A DNA stretch of 9,387 bases, from assembly GCA_002719425.1 (NCBI GenBank), contig PBHA01000009.1:1-9387 (forward strand), written 5' to 3'. Every line of letters starts with the position of its first letter. Position 1 is the stretch's first letter. The notes below the pieces were generated by a model. The model ran no database searches, was not told where the DNA came from, and saw only the letters and a list, made by a program, of their open reading frames with translations. The position numbers and the translations under genes are program-made. Source of the DNA: Chloroflexota bacterium (lineage in GTDB: Bacteria > Chloroflexota > Dehalococcoidia > UBA1151 > TMED-70). Positions 1-6,022 of the stretch are shown here, piece by piece.

Positions 1-123
1 GTTAAATGGACAGATGACCCTAATACTAGTGTCAATATAATTAGCACAGCTATTGAGGATATAGTAGGATTAACTAAATTGAGATTCAAATTATTTAAGA
101 AAATTAATATAAAAAATGACTAA
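1..123 (+). CDS. 3' end of an unidentified gene
   Basis: A reading frame enters from the left edge and runs 40 codons to a TAA at 121-123. The visible residues begin VKWTDDPNTSVNIISTAIED and end in a basic stretch (KLRFKLFKKINIKND). They look like the soluble C-terminus of a real protein, but I do not recognise the family. The case that it is a gene is the open frame combined with an 8-base overlap of its stop with the pncB start (ATGACTAA), a geometry also seen at gltB/gltD here. That arrangement suggests cotranscription and translational coupling with pncB, so it may belong to NAD metabolism, but the fragment itself shows no function. Confidence 0.55.
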   Translation, partial: VKWTDDPNTSVNIISTAIEDIVGLTKLRFKLFKKINIKND

Positions 124-1117
124 TAATCAAAAACAACAAGTTGATCGTTCTATAATTGTGGGTGAAACTTCTGAGGTATATTTACACAGAACGTTAAACA
201 TACTTAGAAATGAAGGATTAAACCCTTTTGTAACATATGAGATAGAATCAACAGATTCAGGAATAGTTTGCGGAATAAACCAAATAATTGATTTGCTTGA
301 TCATGTTTTACCTGAAGCTGATAGGGAAGTCTGGGCATTACAAGAAGGATCAGAAATTTCTGAAAATGAGATAATTATCAGAATAAAAGCAAGATTTGCT
401 AGTTTTGGTCTATATGAAACTTCTATGTTAGGTACATTAACTTCATGTTCTTCATGGGCAACAGCAGCTCACAAATGTGTATCGGCAGCGTCAGGAATTC
501 CAGTAGTTAGTTTTGCTTCAAGGTCTGTTCATCCTTCTGTTGCAGGTCAAGTAGACTATTCTGCATATGTTGGAGGATGTTCAGCTGTCAGCTCATTGAT
601 TGGTGGTAAAATGACTCAAACAACTCCTTCAGGGACTATGCCTCATTCTTTAGTACTTATAATGGGAGAAACAGTAAGAGCAGCTTTAGCATTTGATAGA
701 CATATGGAAAAAAATGTTCCAAGAGTAGTATTAATTGATACATTTAAGGATGAAGCTGAAGAAGCTATTCAGGTTGGTAGAGCTATGAAAAATACCCTGC
801 GAGGAATTAGAATAGAAACTCCCATAGAAAGAGGAGGTATAACTCCTAATTTAGTAGATGAAATAAGTAAAAAATTAGAAGGAGAGCAACTTCAAGGTTG
901 TGATATTTATGTTAGCGGAGATATGACTCCCGATGATATTAAGGAATTTGTGGAAAAAAAATCTAATGTTGCAGGATTTGCAATAGATAATTATATTGCT
1001 AGAGGTTCAAAGATCAATTTTAGAGCTGATATAAAAGAAATTGAAGGAAAGGATATAGCTAGAAGAGGACGAATACCTGGTGCAAAAATCTCTTCAAGAT
1101 TAGATAGGATTTTCTAG
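116..1117 (+). CDS. pncB: Nicotinate phosphoribosyltransferase, archaeal-type short form
   Basis: This cytosolic enzyme joins nicotinate to PRPP to give nicotinate mononucleotide, the entry step of the Preiss-Handler NAD route. The 333-residue protein matches the short archaeal/bacterial NAPRTase type (as in Thermoplasma). Visible markers are the segment YETSMLGTLTS (100-110), SFASRSVHP (132-140), YVGGCSAVSSLIGG (151-164) and GTMPHSL (173-179). The His in GTMPH (177) probably corresponds to the family's phosphorylated/catalytic His. LIDTFKDEAEEA (206-217) and VSGDMTPDDI (266-275) fit the phosphate-binding barrel strands. It lacks the longer C-terminal region of the E. coli-type enzyme. The ATG is fixed by an in-frame TAA at 110-112; no Shine-Dalgarno sequence is visible, and translation is probably coupled to the overlapping upstream gene. 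The 3' end overlaps convergent tilS. NadE, the last enzyme of the same pathway, is encoded further right on the other strand. Confidence 0.9.
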   Translation: MTNNQKQQVDRSIIVGETSEVYLHRTLNILRNEGLNPFVTYEIESTDSGIVCGINQIIDLLDHVLPEADREVWALQEGSEISENEIIIRIKARFASFGLYETSMLGTLTSCSSWATAAHKCVSAASGIPVVSFASRSVHPSVAGQVDYSAYVGGCSAVSSLIGGKMTQTTPSGTMPHSLVLIMGETVRAALAFDRHMEKNVPRVVLIDTFKDEAEEAIQVGRAMKNTLRGIRIETPIERGGITPNLVDEISKKLEGEQLQGCDIYVSGDMTPDDIKEFVEKKSNVAGFAIDNYIARGSKINFRADIKEIEGKDIARRGRIPGAKISSRLDRIF

Positions 1118-2437
1118 AAAACTAACTTCTAAAACTTTACTGTCATTTTTTTTGACATACGAACTAATTGATTGTTTTATCCCAACAAGCCAAAGTACTT
1201 CTTCTTTTGACCTTAATACTAATATTTTTTGTTTGTTTTCAATTTTTTTTTCATTTGATAGGACCTTCTTAACTCTAGTATAAATATTTGGCATAGAGTT
1301 AATTCTATCTCCTTCATATCTAGATGTTATTCTTAAGTCTTCAAATAAAAATTTTTTATTTATATATATTTTATTATTATCTGAGTTGTCTAGATCAAAA
1401 GGATTATTAATTAACTTAGTGAATATTTTTCCGGTATCAGGTATATTTGTTATTCCAGGAATATTTATTTTTTTATTTATTTTTTTAATTTTATTTTTTT
1501 TTGAATAATCTTCAAAAAAAATATTTTCACCTTTTCTTAATAATCTAATTTTTTTTGGTAAGTTTTCAGAGTAAGATTTTTCTAGTAATATTTTTTCAAA
1601 CATTTCATAATGAATTTTACCTAGAAAAGTATTTGGCATATATTCAAGATATTTATTTGATAAAATTTTAATACCATCTTCTAAACTTAAGTTCTTTAGA
1701 TTACTAAACTTAATTTTTTTTTTGTTATTTTTATCGTTCATAATTTCTGAAAGAGAATTTATTGATTTTAAGAAATTAGGATTTATTTTTTCAATCTCAG
1801 GAATAATCTTATTTCTGAGTTTATTTCTTGAGTATTTATTTTTATTATTGGAAGAATCAATATTGTATTTGAGATTTTTTTTGTCACAAATTATTTTTAT
1901 TTTATTTTTGGATAATTCAATCAAAGGCCTCATCAAATACATTGGATGTTTATCTACTACAATTCTTTTTTGTGATTTTATTCCTTGCAATCCCTTAAAT
2001 CCAGTTCCTCGAATTATATTAAAAAAAATTGTTTCTGTGTGGTCATTGAAGTTATGACCTAGAAAGATATATGGAGTTTTATATTTTTTTGAAAGTTCGC
2101 CAAATATACTTAATCTTATTTCTCTTGCTTTTTCTTGGACACCCTTACTTCTTGGATTGATTGGATTATTAAATTTTTCCAGTATTAAATTTTCGTTTTT
2201 GCAGACTTCAGATACCAAATTTTCATCTGAATATGATTCTTCAGAACGCAAAAGATAATTGATATGAGCAACTATGATGTTATCCTTAGGATTTCTAATC
2301 GAGCTATTTAAGAAATCTAAAAGTAACCTAGAATCTGGACCCCCAGAAAATCCTACTATAACCCTAGATTCTCCATTGATTATTGATTGTGGTAAACTTA
2401 GTTCTAATTTTTTGTAAATGTCATTAATTTTTAACAT
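1100..2437 (-). CDS. tilS: tRNA(Ile)-lysidine synthase TilS
   Basis: TilS attaches lysine to C34 of the tRNA-Ile with anticodon CAU, using ATP, so that it reads AUA; it is normally essential. The 445-residue protein has the N-type ATP-pyrophosphatase loop SGGPDS (31-36), then GHNFNDHTET (127-136) and RGTGFKGLQGI (143-153). YSRNKLRNKIIPEIEKINPN (202-221) is typical of TilS as opposed to TtcA. The C-terminal domain shows LRITSRYEGDRI (368-379) and VKKVLSNEKK (389-398), as in the TilS C-terminal fold, so this is the long two-domain form. In the HHxDDQxET-type motif the first Asp is Asn and Gln is His, which is a modest variation. The ATG overlaps the end of the CNNM/CBS gene by 14 bases and has no Shine-Dalgarno sequence, so coupling is likely. 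The gene is rich in Lys, Asn and Ile with long A tracts (A10 at 1714-1723) and looks more AT-rich than its neighbours, possibly from relaxed constraint. Confidence 0.93.
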   Translation of the reverse strand: MLKINDIYKKLELSLPQSIINGESRVIVGFSGGPDSRLLLDFLNSSIRNPKDNIIVAHINYLLRSEESYSDENLVSEVCKNENLILEKFNNPINPRSKGVQEKAREIRLSIFGELSKKYKTPYIFLGHNFNDHTETIFFNIIRGTGFKGLQGIKSQKRIVVDKHPMYLMRPLIELSKNKIKIICDKKNLKYNIDSSNNKNKYSRNKLRNKIIPEIEKINPNFLKSINSLSEIMNDKNNKKKIKFSNLKNLSLEDGIKILSNKYLEYMPNTFLGKIHYEMFEKILLEKSYSENLPKKIRLLRKGENIFFEDYSKKNKIKKINKKINIPGITNIPDTGKIFTKLINNPFDLDNSDNNKIYINKKFLFEDLRITSRYEGDRINSMPNIYTRVKKVLSNEKKIENKQKILVLRSKEEVLWLVGIKQSISSYVKKNDSKVLEVSFLENPI

Positions 2438-3707
2438 TTTTTTTTGGAGCTAATGTTGGGATTCTAATTTGTATTTTTGAAATTTTATTTTTTGATGTTT
2501 CTAAAATAGTAAATCTGTATCCTTTATAGTTTGTGGTGGTGTTTTTTTCTGGTATTGATTGTAATCTATCAATTATAAATCCCGCTAAAGTCTCATATCT
2601 TCCTTCAGGGATATCAAAATTTATTTCATCATTAATTTCATTTATTGATATGCTTGCATCTACTATAAATTGTTCGTTTGAAATCTTAACTATTTTATTC
2701 TTGTTATTACCATTTTCTTCAATGCTCTCTCCAACTATTTTTTCTAAACATCTTGATAATGTGAGTAGTCCTGAAATCTCACCAAATTCGTCTATTGCTA
2801 GCGTTATTTTGTTACCAGTATTTTGAAATTCTTCTAATAATTCATCTAGTAATTTCATTTCTGGAGAGAATAAGCATTGCTTAATTAAAGTGCTTATTGG
2901 TTTATTTATATCTGCTTTTTCATTTGAAAGATAAAGCATTACTTCTTTAATGCTGATTATTCCTAAAATATCATCCAGCGAACCTTCACAAACAGGAAAT
3001 CTTGTATGCGATGTTTTTTTGTAGATTTTTAGAAAGTTACTGATTGAAATATTTTTGTCAACCCAAACAATTTCGGGTCTTGGAGTCATAATATCCTTAA
3101 TTTGCATTTCTCCAAATCTAAAAATATTTTCTAACATTTCACCTTGTGAGACATCTACTGTTCCTTCTTCTTCTCCCAAATCTATTAATTTTCTTAGTTC
3201 CCCTGTTGTTACTAAAGGATTTTCTTCTATTGTTGACTTCAAAAATGTTCGAGTGATGATCTTAGGAATCATAGCAAAAGTCCAAACAGCTGGTGTTGAA
3301 ATAAACATTAGGCCTCTAATAATTTTTATAACAAATAGAGACCATTTATCAGCTATTCTTGTAGAAATTGATTTAGGAGTTAGTTCCCCAAAAGTTACAA
3401 CAATTATAGTCGAGATGGCTGTTGCTATAATAACGCTAGTTACACTACCTTTACCTACTAAATTGATTATTAAGGTTCCAACTAATGTAGCAATTAGTAC
3501 ATTAAGTAGGTTTCCAAATAGTAGCAATGTACCAAAAAACTTCTCATTTTCTTCAAGAGTTTTCTCAATAGCTTTTGCTTTTTTATTACCTTGATCTGAT
3601 AAATTTCTTATTCTAACTCTGTTTACAGCTATAATAGATGCTTCTGAAGCGCTTATGAATGCGCTTCCAAAAAGAGCAAGAATTATTATTATTATTAAAA
3701 CTTCCAC
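2424..3707 (-). CDS. CNNM/DUF21 membrane protein with CBS pair and CorC_HlyC domain
   Basis: This is a member of the CorC/TlyC/YtfL (CNNM) family, inner-membrane proteins linked to Mg2+/Co2+ transport; the old label hemolysin is probably misleading. Domain order in 427 residues: a CNNM transmembrane domain (1 to about 160) with hydrophobic segments near 1-22, 58-82, 88-108 and 124-148 and the family motifs FISASEASIIAVNR (17-30) and TFGELTPKS (105-113). A CBS pair follows (about 205-330, with IMTPRPEIVWVD and HTRFPVCEGSLDDILGIISI), and then a CorC_HlyC domain (about 335-415, with IPEGRYETLAGFIIDRL). The start is GTG: an in-frame TAA lies four codons upstream at 3717-3719 and no ATG intervenes. 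There is no Shine-Dalgarno sequence, but a TAAAAT sits six bases before the GTG, suggesting a leaderless mRNA. It probably forms an operon with tilS. The transported ion cannot be read from the sequence. Confidence 0.92.
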   Translation of the reverse strand: MEVLIIIIILALFGSAFISASEASIIAVNRVRIRNLSDQGNKKAKAIEKTLEENEKFFGTLLLFGNLLNVLIATLVGTLIINLVGKGSVTSVIIATAISTIIVVTFGELTPKSISTRIADKWSLFVIKIIRGLMFISTPAVWTFAMIPKIITRTFLKSTIEENPLVTTGELRKLIDLGEEEGTVDVSQGEMLENIFRFGEMQIKDIMTPRPEIVWVDKNISISNFLKIYKKTSHTRFPVCEGSLDDILGIISIKEVMLYLSNEKADINKPISTLIKQCLFSPEMKLLDELLEEFQNTGNKITLAIDEFGEISGLLTLSRCLEKIVGESIEENGNNKNKIVKISNEQFIVDASISINEINDEINFDIPEGRYETLAGFIIDRLQSIPEKNTTTNYKGYRFTILETSKNKISKIQIRIPTLAPKKNVKN

Positions 3708-3713
3708 AATATG

Positions 3714-3719
3714 ATTTTA
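3714..3719 (-). promoter_or_regulatory. Candidate -10 element for the CNNM/CBS gene (leaderless type)
   Basis: On the minus strand TAAAAT (5 of 6 matches to TATAAT) is followed by six bases (catatt) and then the GTG start at 3707. Initiation about seven bases downstream of the hexamer would fall on the start codon, giving a leaderless transcript. No convincing -35 hexamer lies 16-18 bases upstream. The same six-base spacing occurs before htrA. In such AT-rich DNA one hexamer is weak evidence; the shared geometry is what supports it. Confidence 0.4.
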
Positions 3720-3740
3720 CAATTAAATTCATATTTGAAG

Positions 3741-3772
3741 AAATAAATTAAGTTTAGTTGCTTCCTAAACTT
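3741..3772 (-). terminator. Terminator-like hairpin over the recA stop codon
   Basis: On the minus strand AAGTTTAG (3772-3765), a seven-base loop GAAGCAA (3764-3758) and CTAAACTT (3757-3750) form a perfect 8-bp stem, followed by the T-rich run AATTTATTT (3749-3741). The 5' arm contains the last recA bases and its TAG stop. The stem has only two G-C pairs, so it would be weak by E. coli standards. Its position between recA and a gene that seems to have its own start signal fits an intrinsic terminator. Confidence 0.45.
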
Positions 3773-4793
3773 CTTCTAGGTCATCATTTTCTTCACTTGG
3801 ATTTGTGATAAGATTTTCAATTTTATCTGATATTTCAGGATTATTCTTGAGAAACTTTCTTACTGATTCTCTTCCTTGACCCAGACGTTCTCCTTCAAAT
3901 GAATAAAAGGATCCATTTTTATCGATAATATTTTTTGTGACACCTAGATCTAATATTTCTGCTTCTTTTGAGATTCCTTCATTATAAAGTATTTCTAATT
4001 CAGCCTTTTTGAACGGAGGAGCAACTTTATTTTTTACTACCCTTACACGTACTTTATTACCAATTAAATCCTCGCCGATTTTTATTGATTCTGATCTTCT
4101 AAGATCTATTCTAACTGAACTATAAAATTTTAACGCTCTTCCACCAGGAGTTACCTCTGGTGAGCCAAATATTACTCCAACTTTTTCTCTTAATTGATTA
4201 ATAAAAATACAGGTAGTATTAGTTTTATGTATTGTAGCTGTTAGTTTTCGAAGAGCTTGGGACATTAATCTTGCTTGAGCTCCTACATGGTAATCTCCCA
4301 TTTCACCTTCGAGCTCTGCTCTTGGAACTAGAGCTGCTACTGAGTCTACAACTATTATATCTAGCGCCCCTGATGCCACTAAATGATCTGTAATCTCTAG
4401 GGCTTCTTCTGCAGAGTTTGGTTGTGATATTAATAACTCTTTGTTATCAACACCAATTTTTTGCGCATAACTTGGATCCATTGCATGTTCCACATCTATA
4501 TATGCTGCCTGACCTCCATTTTTTTGTGCTTGCGCTAAACAAGATAGAGCTAATGTGCTTTTACCTGCACTTTCAGCTCCAAAAATTTCAACTATCCTTC
4601 CTCTAGGAACTCCTCCAATACCTAATGCTTGATCAAGTCCTATTGATCCAGTTGAAATAGATTGTATATTCTCTGCCATGTCTCCGGATTCATTCATCCG
4701 CATCACAGCACCCTTACCGAAGCTCTTTTCAATTTGCTCAATAGTCAATTCTATTGTTTTATTCTCAGTTTTGACAGTTTTTTTGTTAGCCAC
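3765..4793 (-). CDS. recA: Recombinase RecA
   Basis: RecA is the ATP-dependent strand-exchange protein of homologous recombination and the co-protease that triggers LexA cleavage in the SOS response. The 342-residue length is typical. Visible parts are an N-terminal polymerisation helix, Walker A GAESAGKS (72-79, Lys78), the catalytic Glu102 in [10 protein letters not shown], Walker B ending at Asp150 (LDIIVVD), loop L1 around [10 protein letters not shown] (162-171), the sensing Gln200 in FINQLR, and loop L2 [16 protein letters not shown] (203-218). The acidic tail EENDDLEEV closes the protein. The L2 wording resembles Gram-positive RecA more than proteobacterial RecA. The Walker A is unusual: the usual form is GPESSGKT, and here Pro is Ala, the second Ser is Ala and Thr is Ser, all compatible with a working P-loop. 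The start is GTG, set by an AGGAG eight bases upstream and agreement with RecA N-termini. A LexA-like operator lies in its promoter. Confidence 0.98.
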   Translation of the reverse strand: MANKKTVKTENKTIELTIEQIEKSFGKGAVMRMNESGDMAENIQSISTGSIGLDQALGIGGVPRGRIVEIFGAESAGKSTLALSCLAQAQKNGGQAAYIDVEHAMDPSYAQKIGVDNKELLISQPNSAEEALEITDHLVASGALDIIVVDSVAALVPRAELEGEMGDYHVGAQARLMSQALRKLTATIHKTNTTCIFINQLREKVGVIFGSPEVTPGGRALKFYSSVRIDLRRSESIKIGEDLIGNKVRVRVVKNKVAPPFKKAELEILYNEGISKEAEILDLGVTKNIIDKNGSFYSFEGERLGQGRESVRKFLKNNPEISDKIENLITNPSEENDDLEEV

Positions 4794-4801
4794 TTTTTCG
4801 T

Positions 4802-4806
4802 CTCCT
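4802..4806 (-). promoter_or_regulatory. recA ribosome binding site
   Basis: AGGAG on the minus strand ends eight bases before the GTG at 4793, which supports that non-ATG start. It is the only strong Shine-Dalgarno sequence in the window; nadE has at best a weak GGA and the other visible starts have none. Confidence 0.8.
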
Positions 4807-4824
4807 AGATGGTAATATATTATG

Positions 4825-4854
4825 AATATAGCACAAATGTTCTAAATGATTCAA
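4825..4854 (-). promoter_or_regulatory. recA promoter
   Basis: On the minus strand a -35 TTGAAT (4854-4849) and a -10 TATATT (4830-4825) are separated by 18 bases, matching 4 of 6 and 5 of 6 consensus positions. Initiation near 4818 would give a leader of about 25 bases that includes the AGGAG. It lies in the only sizeable intergenic gap here, between htrA and recA. Confidence 0.65.
4829..4844. promoter_or_regulatory. LexA operator (SOS box), GAAC-N4-GTTC type
   Basis: The minus strand reads TAGAACATTTGTGCTA, a 16-base imperfect palindrome. Its core GAAC-ATTT-GTGC has one mismatch to the GAAC-N4-GTTC box of Bacillus and actinobacterial LexA, and the flanking TA/TA bases are also symmetric. 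It fills much of the spacer between the recA -35 and -10 and touches the -10, where bound LexA would block RNA polymerase. The site is inferred by resemblance; lexA itself is not in the window. Confidence 0.65.
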
Positions 4855-4865
4855 GTAATCTGTCC

Positions 4866-4885
4866 ACCTGATTTCTTAATCAGGT
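4866..4885 (-). terminator. Hairpin over the htrA stop codon, possible terminator
   Basis: A perfect 8-bp inverted repeat, ACCTGATT / AATCAGGT, surrounds a four-base loop (AAGA on the minus strand) and includes the TAA stop of htrA. The minus-strand sequence after it (GGACAGATTACTTG) is not T-rich, so it is not a classic intrinsic terminator. It could protect the 3' end of the message, or aid Rho-dependent or partial termination just before the recA promoter. Confidence 0.4.
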
Positions 4886-5982
4886 CTTGCTTCCAGATTC
4901 ACATCAAGTTCTATATAGTTATAATCTCTAACTACTTCTATTTTTACTATATCCCCAGCTGTTGTGTTAAGTGCTAAATAGGACATTAAGTCCTCAAATG
5001 TATCAACTTTATAATCGTTTATTTTAGTTATGATGTCACCGTCAAAATTAAGATCAGGTTGTATAGAGGAGTCTCCTTTTATTCCAGCAAGATGAGCAGG
5101 TCCTTCATTGAGAACATCTAGTATAAGAACTCCCTTAAAATTTTCCTGAACATTTGCCCTAATCCTAGATCCATAATCTAAGTTTAAGGCATTTATACCA
5201 AGGTAAGAGTACATATGTTTGTTTCCATTAATAATACTTGGAACAACTTGTTTTGCTAGATTTACTGGAACTGCAAAGCCAACTCCTGAATTTTGCCTTG
5301 AATTACTTTTTATTTGAGTGTTAATTCCTATTACCTTGCCCTCAGAACTCAGTAGTGGACCACCAGAATTACCAGGATTTATTGCTGCATCAGTTTGAAT
5401 AACACTAGGAATTTTGTATGGAGTAAAAGTTGAATCTAAAGTTCTTCCTATTGCACTTACAATTCCTGTTGTTAGGGTAAATTCTTGGTCAAAAGGATTC
5501 CCTATAGCAAGTGTTAGTTCTCCAGGAGATATGATATCTGAATCATATAATTCAAGAGGGGTGAAATTTTCTTCAGTTTGTATTTTGATAATTGCTAGAT
5601 CAGAATATGAATCATATCCTTGAATAAACGCTTGATATTCATCGTTTTTATAAGTTCTAACTATTATGGAAGAGTTTCTAGAATTTATTGCAGGTTGAAT
5701 CACATGATAATTAGTTAATATATTCCCATTACTATCCCAAAAAAAACCTGAACCTGCTCCAGTTTTATTTGCAGGAATGCCTCTAGTATCTGTATTATAC
5801 AAGTTGATTTGGACAACCGATTCTACTACATTTGAAAAAACATCTTTGTAATTATTCTCAAAAATTGTAGAAATTTCAGATGGATTATACTCTTTTTGGC
5901 TATTTGGCTCTTCCCAATTTTGATTATCACAGGCAAAAACGAAGAATAGACTAAGAAAAAATATTAATTTAAATTTGTTCAT
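4876..5982 (-). CDS. htrA: HtrA/DegP-family serine protease, lipoprotein with one PDZ domain
   Basis: This is a trypsin-like protease for quality control of misfolded envelope proteins. The 368 residues begin with a lipoprotein signal peptide: basic MNKFK, a hydrophobic core, and the lipobox VFAC with Cys18. The mature protein should therefore be lipid-anchored outside the cytoplasmic membrane. The protease domain (about 45-250) has the complete triad: His93 (LTNYHVI), Asp128 (YSDLAII) and Ser206 (NPGNSGGPLL). One PDZ domain follows (about 258-366), with YLGI near its start and GDIITKIND (315-323). One PDZ and a membrane anchor resemble DegS or Gram-positive HtrA more than periplasmic two-PDZ DegP. 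Asp at +2 after the Cys would mean inner-membrane retention if the cell has an outer membrane. The ATG is preceded by a perfect TATAAT with six bases between, and no Shine-Dalgarno sequence. It lies 40 bases after nadE, with a hairpin over its stop. Confidence 0.93.
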   Translation of the reverse strand: MNKFKLIFFLSLFFVFACDNQNWEEPNSQKEYNPSEISTIFENNYKDVFSNVVESVVQINLYNTDTRGIPANKTGAGSGFFWDSNGNILTNYHVIQPAINSRNSSIIVRTYKNDEYQAFIQGYDSYSDLAIIKIQTEENFTPLELYDSDIISPGELTLAIGNPFDQEFTLTTGIVSAIGRTLDSTFTPYKIPSVIQTDAAINPGNSGGPLLSSEGKVIGINTQIKSNSRQNSGVGFAVPVNLAKQVVPSIINGNKHMYSYLGINALNLDYGSRIRANVQENFKGVLILDVLNEGPAHLAGIKGDSSIQPDLNFDGDIITKINDYKVDTFEDLMSYLALNTTAGDIVKIEVVRDYNYIELDVNLEARPD

Positions 5983-5988
5983 CTTAAA

Positions 5989-5994
5989 ATTATA
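5989..5994 (-). promoter_or_regulatory. htrA -10 element (leaderless type)
   Basis: A perfect TATAAT on the minus strand is followed by TTTAAG and then the htrA ATG at 5982. Initiation at the usual distance falls on the A of the ATG, predicting a leaderless mRNA. The region 15-20 bases upstream is A/T-rich without a clear -35. It would let htrA be expressed separately from the glt-nadE operon upstream. Confidence 0.55.
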
Positions 5995-6022
5995 GTTGAG
6001 AAATATGAATTTTTTATGAAGA

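Noticed and set aside
1110..1121. TTTTCTAGAAAA palindrome at the pncB stop
   Set aside because: It has no loop and only one C-G pair per arm, so a stable hairpin is unlikely; such palindromes are expected in AT-rich DNA.
1722..2057. 111-codon plus-strand frame opposite tilS
   Set aside because: It lies antisense to a clear TilS, and its Leu/Ile/Phe-rich content is the complement of Lys/Asn/Glu-rich coding sequence, not a real membrane protein.
3055..3594. 179-codon plus-strand frame opposite the CNNM/CBS gene
   Set aside because: It is fully antisense to recognisable CNNM and CBS motifs, has low-complexity Ile/Ser/Val content, and shows no start signal.
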